Shown: in pieces, positions 8,704 through 18,812 of the stretch | How positions within the stretch are numbered: the first letter of the stretch is position 1 | How the letters are laid out: every line of letters begins with the position of its first letter | Source of the DNA: Cyanobacterium aponinum PCC 10605 | GTDB lineage: Bacteria > Cyanobacteriota > Cyanobacteriia > Cyanobacteriales > Cyanobacteriaceae | Assembly (NCBI RefSeq): GCF_000317675.1 | Contig: NC_019776.1 | Coordinates: 1,054,001-1,118,000 of the forward strand | Direction of reading: 5' to 3' | Length of the DNA stretch: 64,000 nt | The notes under the pieces: generated by a model | Told to the model about the DNA's origin: nothing | Seen by the model: the letters and a program-made list of their open reading frames with translations, nothing else | Database searches by the model: none | Translations under genes and position numbers: made by a program

Positions 8704-9392
8704 TTAATAGTTGAAGCAGTTTGTCCAAACAGAATACTTCTACTGTCTTCGGTGACAGTGGGTTGTTTAAATTGTTCTGCTATTTTGTACGCCCTTATCA
8801 CTCCCTCTCTTTCCCCCATGCGTTTAAACCATGCTTCTAAATGGGGAAATTCGGTTATATCCTGTTGTTGATTAGCATAAGGCACTATCCAAGGATAACA
8901 AGCCATATCGGCAATGGAATAATCTCCTACAATATAATCTTTTCCTTCTAATTGTTTATTCAATACCCCATATAATCGATTAGTTTCTTTGACATAGCGA
9001 TCTACTGCATAGGGTATTTTTTCGGGAGCATATAAACCAAAGTGATGGTTTTGTCCTGCCATTGGTCCAAGTCCGCCTACCTGCCAGAATAACCACTCCA
9101 GGGTTTTAGCATATTGTCTAATATCAGAAGATAGAAACTTCCCTGTTTTCTGAGCTAAATAAAGTAATATAGCACCTGATTCAAATATACTAATGGATTC
9201 TTTTTTATCAGTCGGCTCAGTGTCAATAATGGCTGGAATACGATTATTAGGAGATATTTTGAGGAAATCTGGATTAAATTGCTCTCCTTTGGCAATATTG
9301 ACAGGGATAATTTTGTAATCAAGATGGGCTTCTTCTAAAAAGATGGTTATTTTATGTCCGTTAGGGGTTGCCCAGTAATATAGTTCAATCAT
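8700..9392 (-). CDS. Glutathione S-transferase family protein (thiol reductase-like)
   Basis: A 230-residue protein with a thioredoxin-fold GST N-terminal domain (about 1-85) and an all-helical C-terminal domain (about 95-205). Recognisable pieces are YWATPNGHKITIFLEEA at the start, the cis-Pro region NNRIPAIID, the glutathione-binding IFESGAILLYLA, and the C-terminal SIADMACYPW motif. This pattern resembles the Ure2p/YfcG-like subgroup (nu class), which has disulfide-bond reductase activity. Its start overlaps the stop of the upstream methyltransferase gene by four bases (9389-9392), which suggests a two-gene operon transcribed leftward. Confidence 0.88.
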   Translation of the reverse strand: MIELYYWATPNGHKITIFLEEAHLDYKIIPVNIAKGEQFNPDFLKISPNNRIPAIIDTEPTDKKESISIFESGAILLYLAQKTGKFLSSDIRQYAKTLEWLFWQVGGLGPMAGQNHHFGLYAPEKIPYAVDRYVKETNRLYGVLNKQLEGKDYIVGDYSIADMACYPWIVPYANQQQDITEFPHLEAWFKRMGEREGVIRAYKIAEQFKQPTVTEDSRSILFGQTASTIN

Positions 9393-10129
9393 TTCTCAAA
9401 TACTAAATAATGTTGTTGGGGTAAAAATTCGTCAGTCTTTAACCATTTTAATCCTACAGCTTCCATTTCCTTTTTTACCTGTTTCTCACTCATTTTATGT
9501 ACCCCTTTAATCATAATCAAGGGATTTTCTTTACGATATTCCACTAACACTACTTTTCCTTGTGGTTTAAGAGCTTTGACTATGTTTTCCATCATTTCTC
9601 TAGGATGATTAAATTCATGGTAAGTATCCACCATCAGGGCAAAGTTAATGGATTCTGGGGGTAAATTAGGGGAAGTTTCGCTACCCAACACGGGCAAAAC
9701 GGGTAAATTAGGGGATTCTTCCGCAAGGAAATCAATAATATCAATCATCTCAGGTTGCACATCCACCGCATAAACCAATCCTTCGGGTACTTTTTGGGCA
9801 AGGCGAAAACTAAAATACCCAGAACCAGCTCCAATATCTGCTATGGTATCGTCAGGACTGAGATTTAATGCTTCAATGACTTTACTGGGTTGTTCTTCTG
9901 CTTCTCTACTCGGACGCTCTAACCAGAGAAATTCTTGATGCCCCATCACCTTCGCTATTTCTCTACCAAGATAATATTTGCCAATGCCATCCCTGTTATG
10001 TAATGCTCGATATTCATAGTATTGATTATCTGTTGTCTGTACTGGTTCGTAAACAAGGGAAGATGCGAACATTATCAAGGTAAAAACAAAGATAAAGATA
10101 ACAGAGATAATGATATTTAAGTGTTTCAT
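9389..10129 (-). CDS. Membrane-anchored or secreted SAM-dependent methyltransferase
   Basis: A 246-residue class I methyltransferase with an unusual N-terminal hydrophobic segment (residues 5-25, LNIIISVIFIFVFTLIMFA) that should act as a signal peptide or anchor. SAM-binding motif I reads ADIGAGSGYFSFRLA (about 97-111), followed by the acidic strand end VYAVDVQPEM and motif post-I. The catalytic core therefore probably faces the periplasm or lumen, or is tethered to the membrane. Similar exported UbiE-like proteins occur in many bacteria without a defined substrate. It overlaps the downstream GST gene by four bases. The substrate cannot be told from the sequence. Confidence 0.8.
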   Translation of the reverse strand: MKHLNIIISVIFIFVFTLIMFASSLVYEPVQTTDNQYYEYRALHNRDGIGKYYLGREIAKVMGHQEFLWLERPSREAEEQPSKVIEALNLSPDDTIADIGAGSGYFSFRLAQKVPEGLVYAVDVQPEMIDIIDFLAEESPNLPVLPVLGSETSPNLPPESINFALMVDTYHEFNHPREMMENIVKALKPQGKVVLVEYRKENPLIMIKGVHKMSEKQVKKEMEAVGLKWLKTDEFLPQQHYLVFEK

Positions 10130-10136
10130 TTAGAGA

Positions 10137-10388
10137 TTAAGAGATAATTGACCGATTAAGAATATTACTTTTACCGCCATGATGATATTTTAAATAACAA
10201 GTATTACAAAGAGCTACTAAATTTTCTGGTCTTTTATCTTCTGGTATTCTGTTCCAGTGATGCACTTGCAGAGAGCTACCACTACTTGATTTATTTTTGA
10301 AGTCTGCACCGCATTGACTACGCTTCTAATGGGCTTTTTCCTTTATTGCTGTAGTTATTTCTCTCCAATCTTTGCTATATCTACTCAT
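10137..10388 (-). pseudogene. Small HNH endonuclease-like gene broken by a stop codon
   Basis: Reading the minus strand from the ATG at 10388 gives 84 codons with a single in-frame TAG at codon 21. After it come CGAD, the HNH-type core QVHHWNRIPEDKRPENLV and LCNTC, ending in LKYHHGG. The intact ancestor was probably an 83-residue stand-alone HNH protein with two Cys pairs. Here the Trp/Cys codons expected at the first zinc knuckle seem replaced by a stop and an Arg (KAH-stop-KRSQC). It lies 49 bases from the CRISPR array, but it is not a known cas gene, and the proximity may be chance. Confidence 0.7.
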
Positions 10389-10437
10389 CTTATCATTTCT
10401 AACTCTGTGTCTATTTTAGGGTTTTTTTACATGAGTC

Positions 10438-11555
10438 GTTTCCGTCCCCTTACGGGGTAAATGTGGAAATCAACATGGCAGTCCGATCCTCTGGGACTAT
10501 GCGCCCAAATTTGGGTTCATGGTGCTACGTTTCCGTCCCCTTACGGGGTAAATGTGGAAATCAACTATTGTTAGTGATTCTTGCAGTTGTAGCTTATTAT
10601 GTTTCCGTCCCCTTACGGGGTAAATGTGGAAATCAACTAATGTGGTGGTGCGTGGGGAAGGGGCGTAAGAGTATGTTTCCGTCCCCTTACGGGGTAAATG
10701 TGGAAATCAACTCGTTCAGTACGCTAAATTGTAGTGGGGCGAAAGCCGTTTCCGTCCCCTTACGGGGTAAATGTGGAAATCAACACTTAGATGGGGTTGG
10801 CTACCAAGTTGATAGCGAAATTGGGTTTCCGTCCCCTTACGGGGTAAATGTGGAAATCAACTTTTCAATATTTGCAGTACGGAAAAACTGTCAATTTTGT
10901 TAAGTTTCCGTCCCCTTACGGGGTAAATGTGGAAATCAACGAGAAGAAGAAAAACAAGCTCGTCGTACTGCAAAAGCGGCGTTTCCGTCCCCTTACGGGG
11001 TAAATGTGGAAATCAACGAATACAACAGGGAATACAACAGGGAATAGTAAGCGAAGTTTCCGTCCCCTTACGGGGTAAATGTGGAAATCAACTTACATAC
11101 GAAAAAGGGCATGGTATATTATTTACAAGGTTTCCGTCCCCTTACGGGGTAAATGTGGAAATCAACTCGTAACAACTCCTTAGAGCTTCGTGCCAAAGGT
11201 CATAATGTGCCGTTTCCGTCCCCTTACGGGGTAAATGTGGAAATCAACTACAGTCGCAAGGAGACGATTAGGGGGGTGTAAAAACCATTGGTTTCCGTCC
11301 CCTTACGGGGTAAATGTGGAAATCAACAAGTTATGCACAACAGCTGTACGAGATTGATAACCATGGAGTTTCCGTCCCCTTACGGGGTAAATGTGGAAAT
11401 CAACACTACTACAAAACACCTTACAAGGCTTGGATCTTGACAGTTTCCGTCCCCTTACGGGGTAAATGTGGAAATCAACGTTTAAATACTATATATCTTT
11501 AGCAGAAGCCACTTCCGTGTTTCCGTCCCCTTACGGGGTAAATGTGGAAATCAAC
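10438..11555 (-). CRISPR. CRISPR array, 15 identical 37-nt repeats, 14 spacers
   Basis: Repeats start at 10438, 10529, 10601, 10675, 10748, 10825, 10904, 10981, 11056, 11130, 11212, 11291, 11368, 11443 and 11519. Each is 37 nt, beginning GTTTCCGTCCCC and ending GTGGAAATCAAC on the plus strand, and I see no mismatch between copies. Spacers are 35-45 nt except the first by coordinate (10475-10528), which is 54 nt. The repeat contains a CCCC-TTAC-GGGG hairpin. Read on the minus strand it ends in GGGGACGGAAAC, which resembles cyanobacterial repeats ending in GAAAC, such as the Synechocystis CRISPR2 type. The minus strand is therefore the probable crRNA strand, with an ACGGAAAC 5' handle and the leader to the right of 11555. 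No cas genes are in the window. Confidence 0.98.
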
Positions 11556-12037
11556 CCTATCTTTTGGAAACCTTGTCAGACATGGTTTTTACAAACTGTA
11601 TGCGAAAAACTACAAGGTAGTCCTTTACATTTCTTAATGATATTAAATTATCAAGGTAAAAAAACCTGTTTTAGACGTTTATTGGGTAATAAGCACAATT
11701 ATAGAGTGAACCCAAGCAATAATGCTAAGTTATTTACTTATTAACCTTAAAATCTAACTTTCTTTATTATTTACTAACTGCGACATTTTTACAACCCCCT
11801 GTTATTTTTCTTTACAACTAATAAACTACTAATTTCATTCTTTCAAGATATAGTCAATTATTATTGGACAGGAACAAACCATTTAGTCACAACATTACAG
11901 AAAATCATTTATTACATTAAGTGCGATCGCAGTCTATTACCTGATAGAGAAAATAAATAAGTTTTATACAAAAGGATTATGTTTTGTGTTATCTTTGAAT
12001 AATAATTGAAGATGTAATAAATTATTATTTAACACCG
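11556..12037. other. Flank of the CRISPR array: possible leader and unknown remnant
   Basis: If the array is transcribed leftward, this side holds the leader and promoter. Directly after the last repeat, 11556-11744 reads in one plus-strand frame as coding-like sequence (FWKPCQTWFLQ and then YQGKKTCFRRLLG before a stop at 11742) without its own start codon. It looks like the C-terminal remnant of a gene interrupted by the array, but I do not recognise it. From 11745 to 12037 the DNA is very AT-rich with no gene, and could hold the leader promoter and that of the next gene. Confidence 0.4.
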
Positions 12038-12430
12038 ATGATAGAAGGTTACACTGATTTCCCTGATGAAGATGAATTGATGCAAGAAGAAGGGGAAGTT
12101 GTCTATTCTCTTTGTTGGGATAGTGGAGCACCAGGTGCAGGGGCAGACTGTGAACTAATATATTCATGGAAAGGTCAATATGTAGTTTGTCTCAGTTATG
12201 ATGTCAATAGACCAGCCTATCCTAGTCTCATAGAAGCAATTATGGGGGCAGAACTGAATTTTGTTAATGATGCCACAACGGAAATTGAGTCCACAGAATT
12301 ATCTTCCGAGCAAATAATCCCACTACTAGCAATTGATATAAATAGTGATTTACATGAACTTACAATTAATAGAGAGGATTGGGAAGTAGATAAACAGGGT
12401 AATTTCACCAGAATAGTTTATGACTCATGA
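12038..12430 (+). CDS. Hypothetical acidic protein
   Basis: A 130-residue protein I do not recognise. It is strongly acidic at both ends (DFPDEDELMQEEGE near the start, DLHELTINREDWEVDKQG near the end) and has two Cys residues in the first half (WDSGAPGAGADCELIYSW). There is no signal peptide or membrane segment, so it is probably cytoplasmic. Its stop codon overlaps the start of the following cupin gene (ATGA, 12427-12430), which implies translational coupling and a joint role. An immunity-type or small regulatory protein is possible but not supported by any motif I can see. Confidence 0.6.
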   Translation: MIEGYTDFPDEDELMQEEGEVVYSLCWDSGAPGAGADCELIYSWKGQYVVCLSYDVNRPAYPSLIEAIMGAELNFVNDATTEIESTELSSEQIIPLLAIDINSDLHELTINREDWEVDKQGNFTRIVYDS

Positions 12431-12735
12431 TTAACCCAGACAATTTATTCGACAACATCCCTTCTTTAGTTGAGGGTGAAGATTTCTCTGAACTGCTCAA
12501 CTGCCGTAACGTTGTCATTGAGAGAATTGTTAGTAGCAAAAACCCCGATAATAAGGTTTATTGTCAGGAACAAGACGAATGGGTAATACTGATTAAAGGA
12601 AAGGCACAGCTAAGAATTAAGGATGATATTGTTAACTTGAAAGCAGGGGATTATCTCTTTATTCCTGCTATGACTCCCCATCAAGTCCTTACCACTTCTA
12701 ATAATTGTCTATGGTTAGCAATACATATTTATTAG
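12427..12735 (+). CDS. Small cupin-domain protein
   Basis: A 102-residue single-domain cupin. The second cupin motif is seen as LKAGDYLFIPAMTPHQV (G-D-x2-F-I-P-x4-H), and the first as EQDEWVILIKGKAQLRI, in which one metal-ligand position normally occupied by His is Glu or Trp. Metal binding is therefore plausible but not certain. Cupins of this size often bind a small ligand or act as dioxygenases or sugar isomerases, and the sequence does not choose between them. It overlaps the stop of the preceding hypothetical gene by four bases and is probably its translational partner. Confidence 0.8.
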   Translation: MINPDNLFDNIPSLVEGEDFSELLNCRNVVIERIVSSKNPDNKVYCQEQDEWVILIKGKAQLRIKDDIVNLKAGDYLFIPAMTPHQVLTTSNNCLWLAIHIY

Positions 12736-12797
12736 TAATTTATTGTCGGCACATCTAATATTTTTATTATCTTTTTGCTTTGATTTCATAGCTTATA

Positions 12798-13250
12798 ATG
12801 ATGAATATATTAGGAATAGAGAAAATTATGTCATCTCCATTAGTTTGGTTAATAATTGGCTGTATTCTCTGCTTAATGGAGTTTATTTTTCCTACTGCTT
12901 TTGTGGAATTAATGATGGGTTTAAGTGCGATTATTATAGCCGGTTTAGCTTTAATTATCCCATACAATAATTTATTGATTGTTCTTTGGATGGTTCTTTC
13001 TGTTCTTTTAATCTATTTTGCTAAAAAATATCTTGAACCGAAGAAAAAAGACCCTTTGTTACTTGAAGGAAATGAAGGAATTACCATAACTGCGATCGAA
13101 GCTGGAAAAACAGGTCGGGTAATGTATGAAGGTAGTTTGTGGCTTGCTATTTGCAGTGATGAAACTATGAAAATTCCTCCTGACGAAAAAGTTTTTATTG
13201 TTAGTAGGGAAGGAAATATATTATCTGTTTTGCCGAGAAAATTACTATAA
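12798..13250 (+). CDS. NfeD-like membrane protein
   Basis: A 150-residue NfeD-family protein: three hydrophobic helices in the first half (about 12-75, with LVWLIIGCILCLMEF) and a C-terminal OB-fold (ITAIEAGKTGRVMYEGSLW). This short NfeD form lacks the N-terminal protease domain of the long form. It is paired with a stomatin/SPFH gene 23 bases downstream, the conserved nfeD-SPFH operon found in bacteria and archaea, where the pair helps organise membrane microdomains. Two adjacent ATG codons (12798, 12801) and one at 12828 are possible starts; the last would place the first helix nearest the N-terminus. Confidence 0.87.
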   Translation: MMNILGIEKIMSSPLVWLIIGCILCLMEFIFPTAFVELMMGLSAIIIAGLALIIPYNNLLIVLWMVLSVLLIYFAKKYLEPKKKDPLLLEGNEGITITAIEAGKTGRVMYEGSLWLAICSDETMKIPPDEKVFIVSREGNILSVLPRKLL

Positions 13251-13273
13251 CATTCATCGAGGATTAAACAATT

Positions 13274-14230
13274 ATGGAACAGTTATTTATTTTAGTCTTT
13301 TTAGTCGGCTCTGCTTTATTTAGTAGTGTTAAAATTGTCAATGAAAAAAACGAATACTTAGTAGAACGTTTAGGAAGTTATAACAAGAAACTTTCTCCCG
13401 GACTGAATTTTGTTATCCCTTTTTTAGATAATGTAGTTTATAAAGATACTATTCGAGATAAAATTTTGGATGTTCCTCCTCAATCTTGTATAACGAAAGA
13501 TAATGTTGCTATTACGGTTGATGCAGTCGTTTATTGGCGTATTGTTGACATGGTGAAAGCCTATTATAAAATTGAAAATTTACAGTCAGGGATGGAAAAT
13601 CTCGTTCTAACCCAAATTAGGGCTGAAATTGGCAAGTTAGAATTAGATGAAACCTTTGTGGCTCGTTCAGAAATAAATAGTGTACTACTGAGAGAATTAG
13701 ATATTGCGACTGATCCTTGGGGAGTTAAAGTTTTAAGAGTGGAGTTAAAAGATATTACCCCATCTCCGGCAGTACAACAATCTATGGAGCAACAGATGGC
13801 AGCAGAGAGAAAAAAAAGAGCGTCGATTTTAAACTCTGAGGGAGAGAGAGATTCCGCCATTAATTCTGCTAAGGGTAGTGCAGAAGCGAAAATATTAGAA
13901 GCCGAGTCTATGAAAAAAGCCTCGATTATGGAAGCGGAGGCAAGAAAACAACAGCAAATACTTCAAGCCCAAGCAACGGCAGAAGCATTACAAATTATTG
14001 TAGATCAAGTAAAAAACGATCCTCAAGCCCAAACAGCATTACAATTTCTGTTAACCCAACAGTATTTAGAAATGGGTAAGGTTATCGGTAGCAGTGATAG
14101 TAGTAAAGTTATGTTTATAGACCCTAATAATATTCTTTCTACTCTCAATGGTATTAGTTCCATCATTGACAACGATAATCAATTAACAAAGTTTTCAGCT
14201 CCTATAATCAAAGAAAATAAATCATCCTAA
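13274..14230 (+). CDS. SPFH/Band 7 (stomatin-like) membrane protein
   Basis: A 318-residue SPFH-domain protein with an N-terminal membrane anchor ([16 protein letters not shown]) followed by the Band 7 domain (about 20-200; [32 protein letters not shown]-like stretch, [21 protein letters not shown]). A long Ala/Glu-rich coiled coil follows (about 165-225, with [25 protein letters not shown] split over two heptad runs). This is the QmcA/paraslipin-like group, partner of short NfeD proteins. It should form oligomeric membrane scaffolds. It is probably cotranscribed with the NfeD gene just upstream. Confidence 0.92.
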   Translation: MEQLFILVFLVGSALFSSVKIVNEKNEYLVERLGSYNKKLSPGLNFVIPFLDNVVYKDTIRDKILDVPPQSCITKDNVAITVDAVVYWRIVDMVKAYYKIENLQSGMENLVLTQIRAEIGKLELDETFVARSEINSVLLRELDIATDPWGVKVLRVELKDITPSPAVQQSMEQQMAAERKKRASILNSEGERDSAINSAKGSAEAKILEAESMKKASIMEAEARKQQQILQAQATAEALQIIVDQVKNDPQAQTALQFLLTQQYLEMGKVIGSSDSSKVMFIDPNNILSTLNGISSIIDNDNQLTKFSAPIIKENKSS

Positions 14231-14385
14231 TCTTTAGTGCGATCCCAAAGGGGTTTACTACGCAACACGCACCTCACCAATTCAATTCTCTGAGGATCTA
14301 AACTACTTGGTTACGCATTTGCCAATAATAGCGGTTATCCTGCTCATAGCCTTTGGAAACATTGGCGAAGAAAGAGAATATAAGT
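14231..14385. other. Intergenic region after the SPFH gene
   Basis: No gene is visible. It starts the 548-base gap to crtB that is otherwise filled by the MITE-like element and the C/G-run repeat. The piece 14240-14280 resembles common cyanobacterial dispersed sequence around GCGATC. Confidence 0.4.
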
Positions 14386-14663
14386 AACCTCAGTTCGGTT
14401 TAAGAATATCCGATAAGGTTAGGTGTCAGGTTGCGGGTTGCAGGTGTTAGGGAATGGGGGGATGAGGTGATGAGGTGATGAGGGGAAAGGGGAAAACAAG
14501 TAATAAATAATAAATAAGTAGTAAGTATTCGTGGTTTTTCATTCTTAATTCTTAACTATTTAACGTCAGTTCGGATTAAGGCAATTTTATCGTTATTTCT
14601 AAGAAGCTATAAGGTTTTCTGACTACGAGTTGGGATGCTTTCAGCTTATCCAAAACTCAGGTT
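14386..14663 (+). mobile_element. MITE-like element with AACCTCAGTTYGG ends (copy A)
   Basis: The left end AACCTCAGTTCGG is at 14386-14398 and the right end CCAAAACTCAGGTT at 14650-14663, inverted with respect to each other. The flanks read AAGT on both sides, a possible 4-bp duplication. The right-hand 100 bp (14566-14663) is nearly identical, in inverse orientation, to 49237-49333. The middle holds reiterated CAGGTTGCAGGT-like units and ATTCTTAATTCTTAA filler. The ends match those of the IS982-like relic at 6754-7105, so it may have been mobilised by the same transposase. It has no coding capacity. Confidence 0.65.
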
Positions 14664-14715
14664 AAGTAGAAGTCAAGAGTTAGGGGGGGATATAGGGGAG
14701 AAACTAATTAATGAT

Positions 14716-14757
14716 CTTTGCCCTCCCCCTCTCGAGGGGGGATAAAGGGGGGTTTGC
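14716..14757. repeat. C/G-run dispersed repeat, copy 3
   Basis: This copy has the same orientation as the one at 3401-3443 and lies directly downstream of the crtB stop codon. It is one of five copies in the window. Confidence 0.75.
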
Positions 14758-14778
14758 CCTTTGTTTTTTGACCTTTAT

Positions 14779-15708
14779 TCAAAGTGCTTGTGCTCTCAAC
14801 CATGCAACAGGAAGATATATTATCTTATTGGGAGTAGGAACAAAAGCTCGACGGTTAAATACATCGTAATTATTTTTGGCGATAACATCGAGAATTCCCT
14901 GATATAACATTAAAGCAGACCAAACAGGCCATCTTCCATCAGGATTAAGGGCTTTGATTCCGCTCTCTGCTTGTTGATAATATTCTTTAGCACGGTTGAT
15001 TTGGAATTTCATTAAGTCATACCAACGCTCATCGATGACTTTATTGAATAAATCCTCTTGAGTATAATTAAATCTTTCTAAATCTTCCAACGGTAGATAA
15101 ATTCTTCCTCTGCCAATATCTTCCCCAACGTCTCGGAGAATATTGGTTAATTGATTGGCAATACCAAGCGCGATCGCTTCTTTTTCAGGTATATATACGG
15201 TTTTATCATACCAAGGGGCATTTTTATAAGAGTTATCAATTCCCAGTACAGCAGAAGACATTAGACCTACAGTCCCAGCGACTCGATAACAATAGAGATA
15301 TAAATCATTAAAAGTTTCATAACGATTACGATAAAGATCCATTCTTTGACCCGCAATCATATCCTTAAAAGGTTGAATATCCATCGGATAACGTTTCAGG
15401 GTATCCACCAAAGCCACATCTGGATCATCTATAGGTTGCCCTGCAAATACGGACTCTAGTTGTTGTTCCCACAAATCAAGAGTTTCAGGGGTTGTCAATT
15501 TGGCTTGAGGTCCATCTACCAGTTCATCTGTACGACGACACCAAACATAAATAGCCCAAATAGCACTTCTTTTTTCTTTAGGCATTAGTAATGTACCCAA
15601 ATAAAAAGTTTTAGAATATTTCGCCGTAACTTGACGACAATATTCATAAGATTCTTCCAAACTGGCAAGAGGTTGTTTTGGTTGTAATTTTTTAGGCAGT
15701 TGCAGCAT
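14779..15708 (-). CDS. crtB: Phytoene synthase
   Basis: CrtB condenses two geranylgeranyl diphosphates into 15-cis-phytoene, the first committed step of carotenoid synthesis. The 309-residue protein has both Asp-rich substrate sites: RRTDELVDG (about 83-91) and the second DVGEDIGRGRIYLP (about 218-231), plus the conserved YCYRVAGTVG. The N-terminus EYCRQVTAKYSKTFYLGT is typical of the plant/cyanobacterial type. It lies downstream of crtP in the same direction, the usual cyanobacterial order, with a 262-base gap that may hold its own promoter. Confidence 0.97.
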   Translation of the reverse strand: MLQLPKKLQPKQPLASLEESYEYCRQVTAKYSKTFYLGTLLMPKEKRSAIWAIYVWCRRTDELVDGPQAKLTTPETLDLWEQQLESVFAGQPIDDPDVALVDTLKRYPMDIQPFKDMIAGQRMDLYRNRYETFNDLYLYCYRVAGTVGLMSSAVLGIDNSYKNAPWYDKTVYIPEKEAIALGIANQLTNILRDVGEDIGRGRIYLPLEDLERFNYTQEDLFNKVIDERWYDLMKFQINRAKEYYQQAESGIKALNPDGRWPVWSALMLYQGILDVIAKNNYDVFNRRAFVPTPNKIIYLPVAWLRAQAL

Positions 15709-15970
15709 TCATCCCTGCTGTGATAATTAGCTAAATTTAATATAAAAATAAGAATAATGGCAATTCTCTAGTATTGTCTCATTTTCTGAGCAATTTTATT
15801 TAATTATTGAGAATCTATAACTAAGGTTCAATTATTAACCTTCAACTATCAACTGTCAACTTTTTCGGAGTTAGGAGTCGGGGTTCGAGGTTAGAGTTAG
15901 AAATAAAAACTTCTCCATTTCCTCTCTTATGCTTTCCCACCTTCCCACGCTTCTCCGATACTCCAATACT

Positions 15971-17380
<1,410 letters not shown>

Positions 17381-17478
17381 TTATTTTCCTTTTCTTCTAC
17401 TTGATTTCTTTTTATCATTTTAGTAGCATTTCTTGACATTTCGTAACATTTTTCTAAAAAAAGTTCAGACAGATGGGC

Positions 17479-17508
17479 AAAAAAAAAGCCCAGTGGCAAA
17501 TACTAGGC
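17479..17508 (-). terminator. Rho-independent terminator downstream of the 17540 gene
   Basis: On the minus strand, GCCTAGT pairs with ACTGGGC (7 bp, one G-T wobble) around a 7-nt loop, followed by nine T residues. It lies 31 bases after the stop of the leftward gene, so it should end that transcript before crtP. Confidence 0.85.
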
Positions 17509-17539
17509 GTTAAAGTTTAATGATTATTGAAGGAGAGTT

Positions 17540-18019
17540 TTAGACAACTCCAACTCCCTTATCACCATCGTCACTATTAACCTCTTTTAATTCTCTTGCC
17601 CTTGCAACTTTCTCCGCTTCTTCCTTTTCTCTTAAGTCTCCGGGTTGATTAACATACATTTCAGGTTCAACGGCATAATTGTTCACTAAACCTTCTCTGC
17701 TAACGGTATAACCACCAGTAGTGTCAGTGGAAGCGTCAGACTCAGGAATTGATTTAAAGTTTTCCCCTTCTCTTCTAATACGTGCGGCAGTTTCTGCAGA
17801 GGTAATATTGCGATCGTAGTTTGCAGATTTTTCCCTTTTATCGTAATTTTGATTTTGTTCGGGTTTTTCTCCTTCACCTTTCCAACCCACAACACGGTTA
17901 GAATTGTACCATGCGATCGACCCTATACCCACTGCGGCAATAAAACCTACAATTAAAACACTCACGGCAGTAACAGGAAAATGGCTGGTTTCGGCGGTAA
18001 GTTGTATTAATAATTCCAT
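17540..18019 (-). CDS. Single-pass membrane protein of unknown function
   Basis: The protein of 159 residues from the ATG at 18019 (a GTG at 18049 would add 10) has one hydrophobic helix (about 9-32, VTAVSVLIVGFIAAVGIGSIAW) followed by YNSNR and a long charged, Gly/Glu/Asn-rich tail. A conserved-looking block, GGYTVSREGLVNNYAVEP, sits at about 105-122. I do not recognise it with certainty. The layout resembles small cyanobacterial thylakoid proteins with one helix and a hydrophilic tail that accompany photosystem assembly, but that is a guess from architecture. It is followed by a strong terminator and is separate from crtP. Confidence 0.65.
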   Translation of the reverse strand: MELLIQLTAETSHFPVTAVSVLIVGFIAAVGIGSIAWYNSNRVVGWKGEGEKPEQNQNYDKREKSANYDRNITSAETAARIRREGENFKSIPESDASTDTTGGYTVSREGLVNNYAVEPEMYVNQPGDLREKEEAEKVARARELKEVNSDDGDKGVGVV

Positions 18020-18277
18020 AAAAATTTGTTCCGTCTTTCTTGACTTCACTTACTAGCCTAGCTTTTAAACCAGTTTAATTACATCCATCTATATAAGTAT
18101 ATTTACCTCTTCCTAAAGGAATAGATTAATAGTTATCAAATAAATATTATTTATGTCTTTTAGTAGATGACAATAAGTCTAAAATTTTCCTAAGATTAAA
18201 GTGAAGGGTTAAATTTTCAACCTAAAAATTAATCCATTATTTAAGTAAATCAAAAAATAGCAATAAATAAGAATATT

Positions 18278-18583
18278 ATGGCAAATATCACAGAGAATAA
18301 ACAGGCTTATCAAGAGAAAGTAAAGGCTCAAATTGATAAAATAAACGCTCAAATTGAGCAAATGAGTGCCAAAGCTAAAGAAGCAAAAGCAGACGTAGCA
18401 GTCGAATATAATAATCAATTGGAAAAATTATACGCTCAAAGAGATGCAGTACAATCCAAATTTAAAGAGCTTCAAGACGCTGGTGAGGAAGCATGGGGTG
18501 AGATTCAAAAAGGTTTTGATAAAGCATGGAATGAATTAAATGATTCTTTCAATCAAGCATGGTCTAAATTCCAAGAAAAATAA
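18278..18583 (+). CDS. Small coiled-coil protein
   Basis: A 101-residue protein with no hydrophobic segment. Residues 5-70 have a continuous heptad pattern rich in Ala, Lys, Glu and Gln (KAQIDKINAQIEQM, AKAKEAKADVAVEY) and should form a coiled coil. The C-terminal part repeats an aromatic pattern: EEAWGEIQ, KAWNELND, QAWSKFQ. Similar short coiled-coil proteins are frequent in cyanobacteria without a known role. It is flanked on both sides by unrelated genes. The upstream 200 bases are AT-rich and hold its promoter. Confidence 0.72.
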   Translation: MANITENKQAYQEKVKAQIDKINAQIEQMSAKAKEAKADVAVEYNNQLEKLYAQRDAVQSKFKELQDAGEEAWGEIQKGFDKAWNELNDSFNQAWSKFQEK

Positions 18584-18812
18584 CAGTCAATTCCGTTAAG
18601 GATTTTCTTCTTACCCCCCTAGAAATTTTCTTTCTCAAAGTGCAATTTTATCTTGAACAGAGGAGGAGAATCTGGGGGATTTTTATGCTATTTATCGCCC
18701 CCTCACCCAGGGAAGAAGTCTAACTATTTATGCTAAAACAATAAATGGTGAGCATAGCCCACCCTAAAAGATTTCTTAATTGAAAATAAACAACACAACT
18801 TATATTAAATGC

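Noticed and set aside
10463-11744. Open frames translating the CRISPR repeats as VSVPLRGKCGNQ-like protein repeats
   Set aside because: They arise only because the 37-nt repeats stay partly open; they start and stop in spacers and do not look like real proteins.
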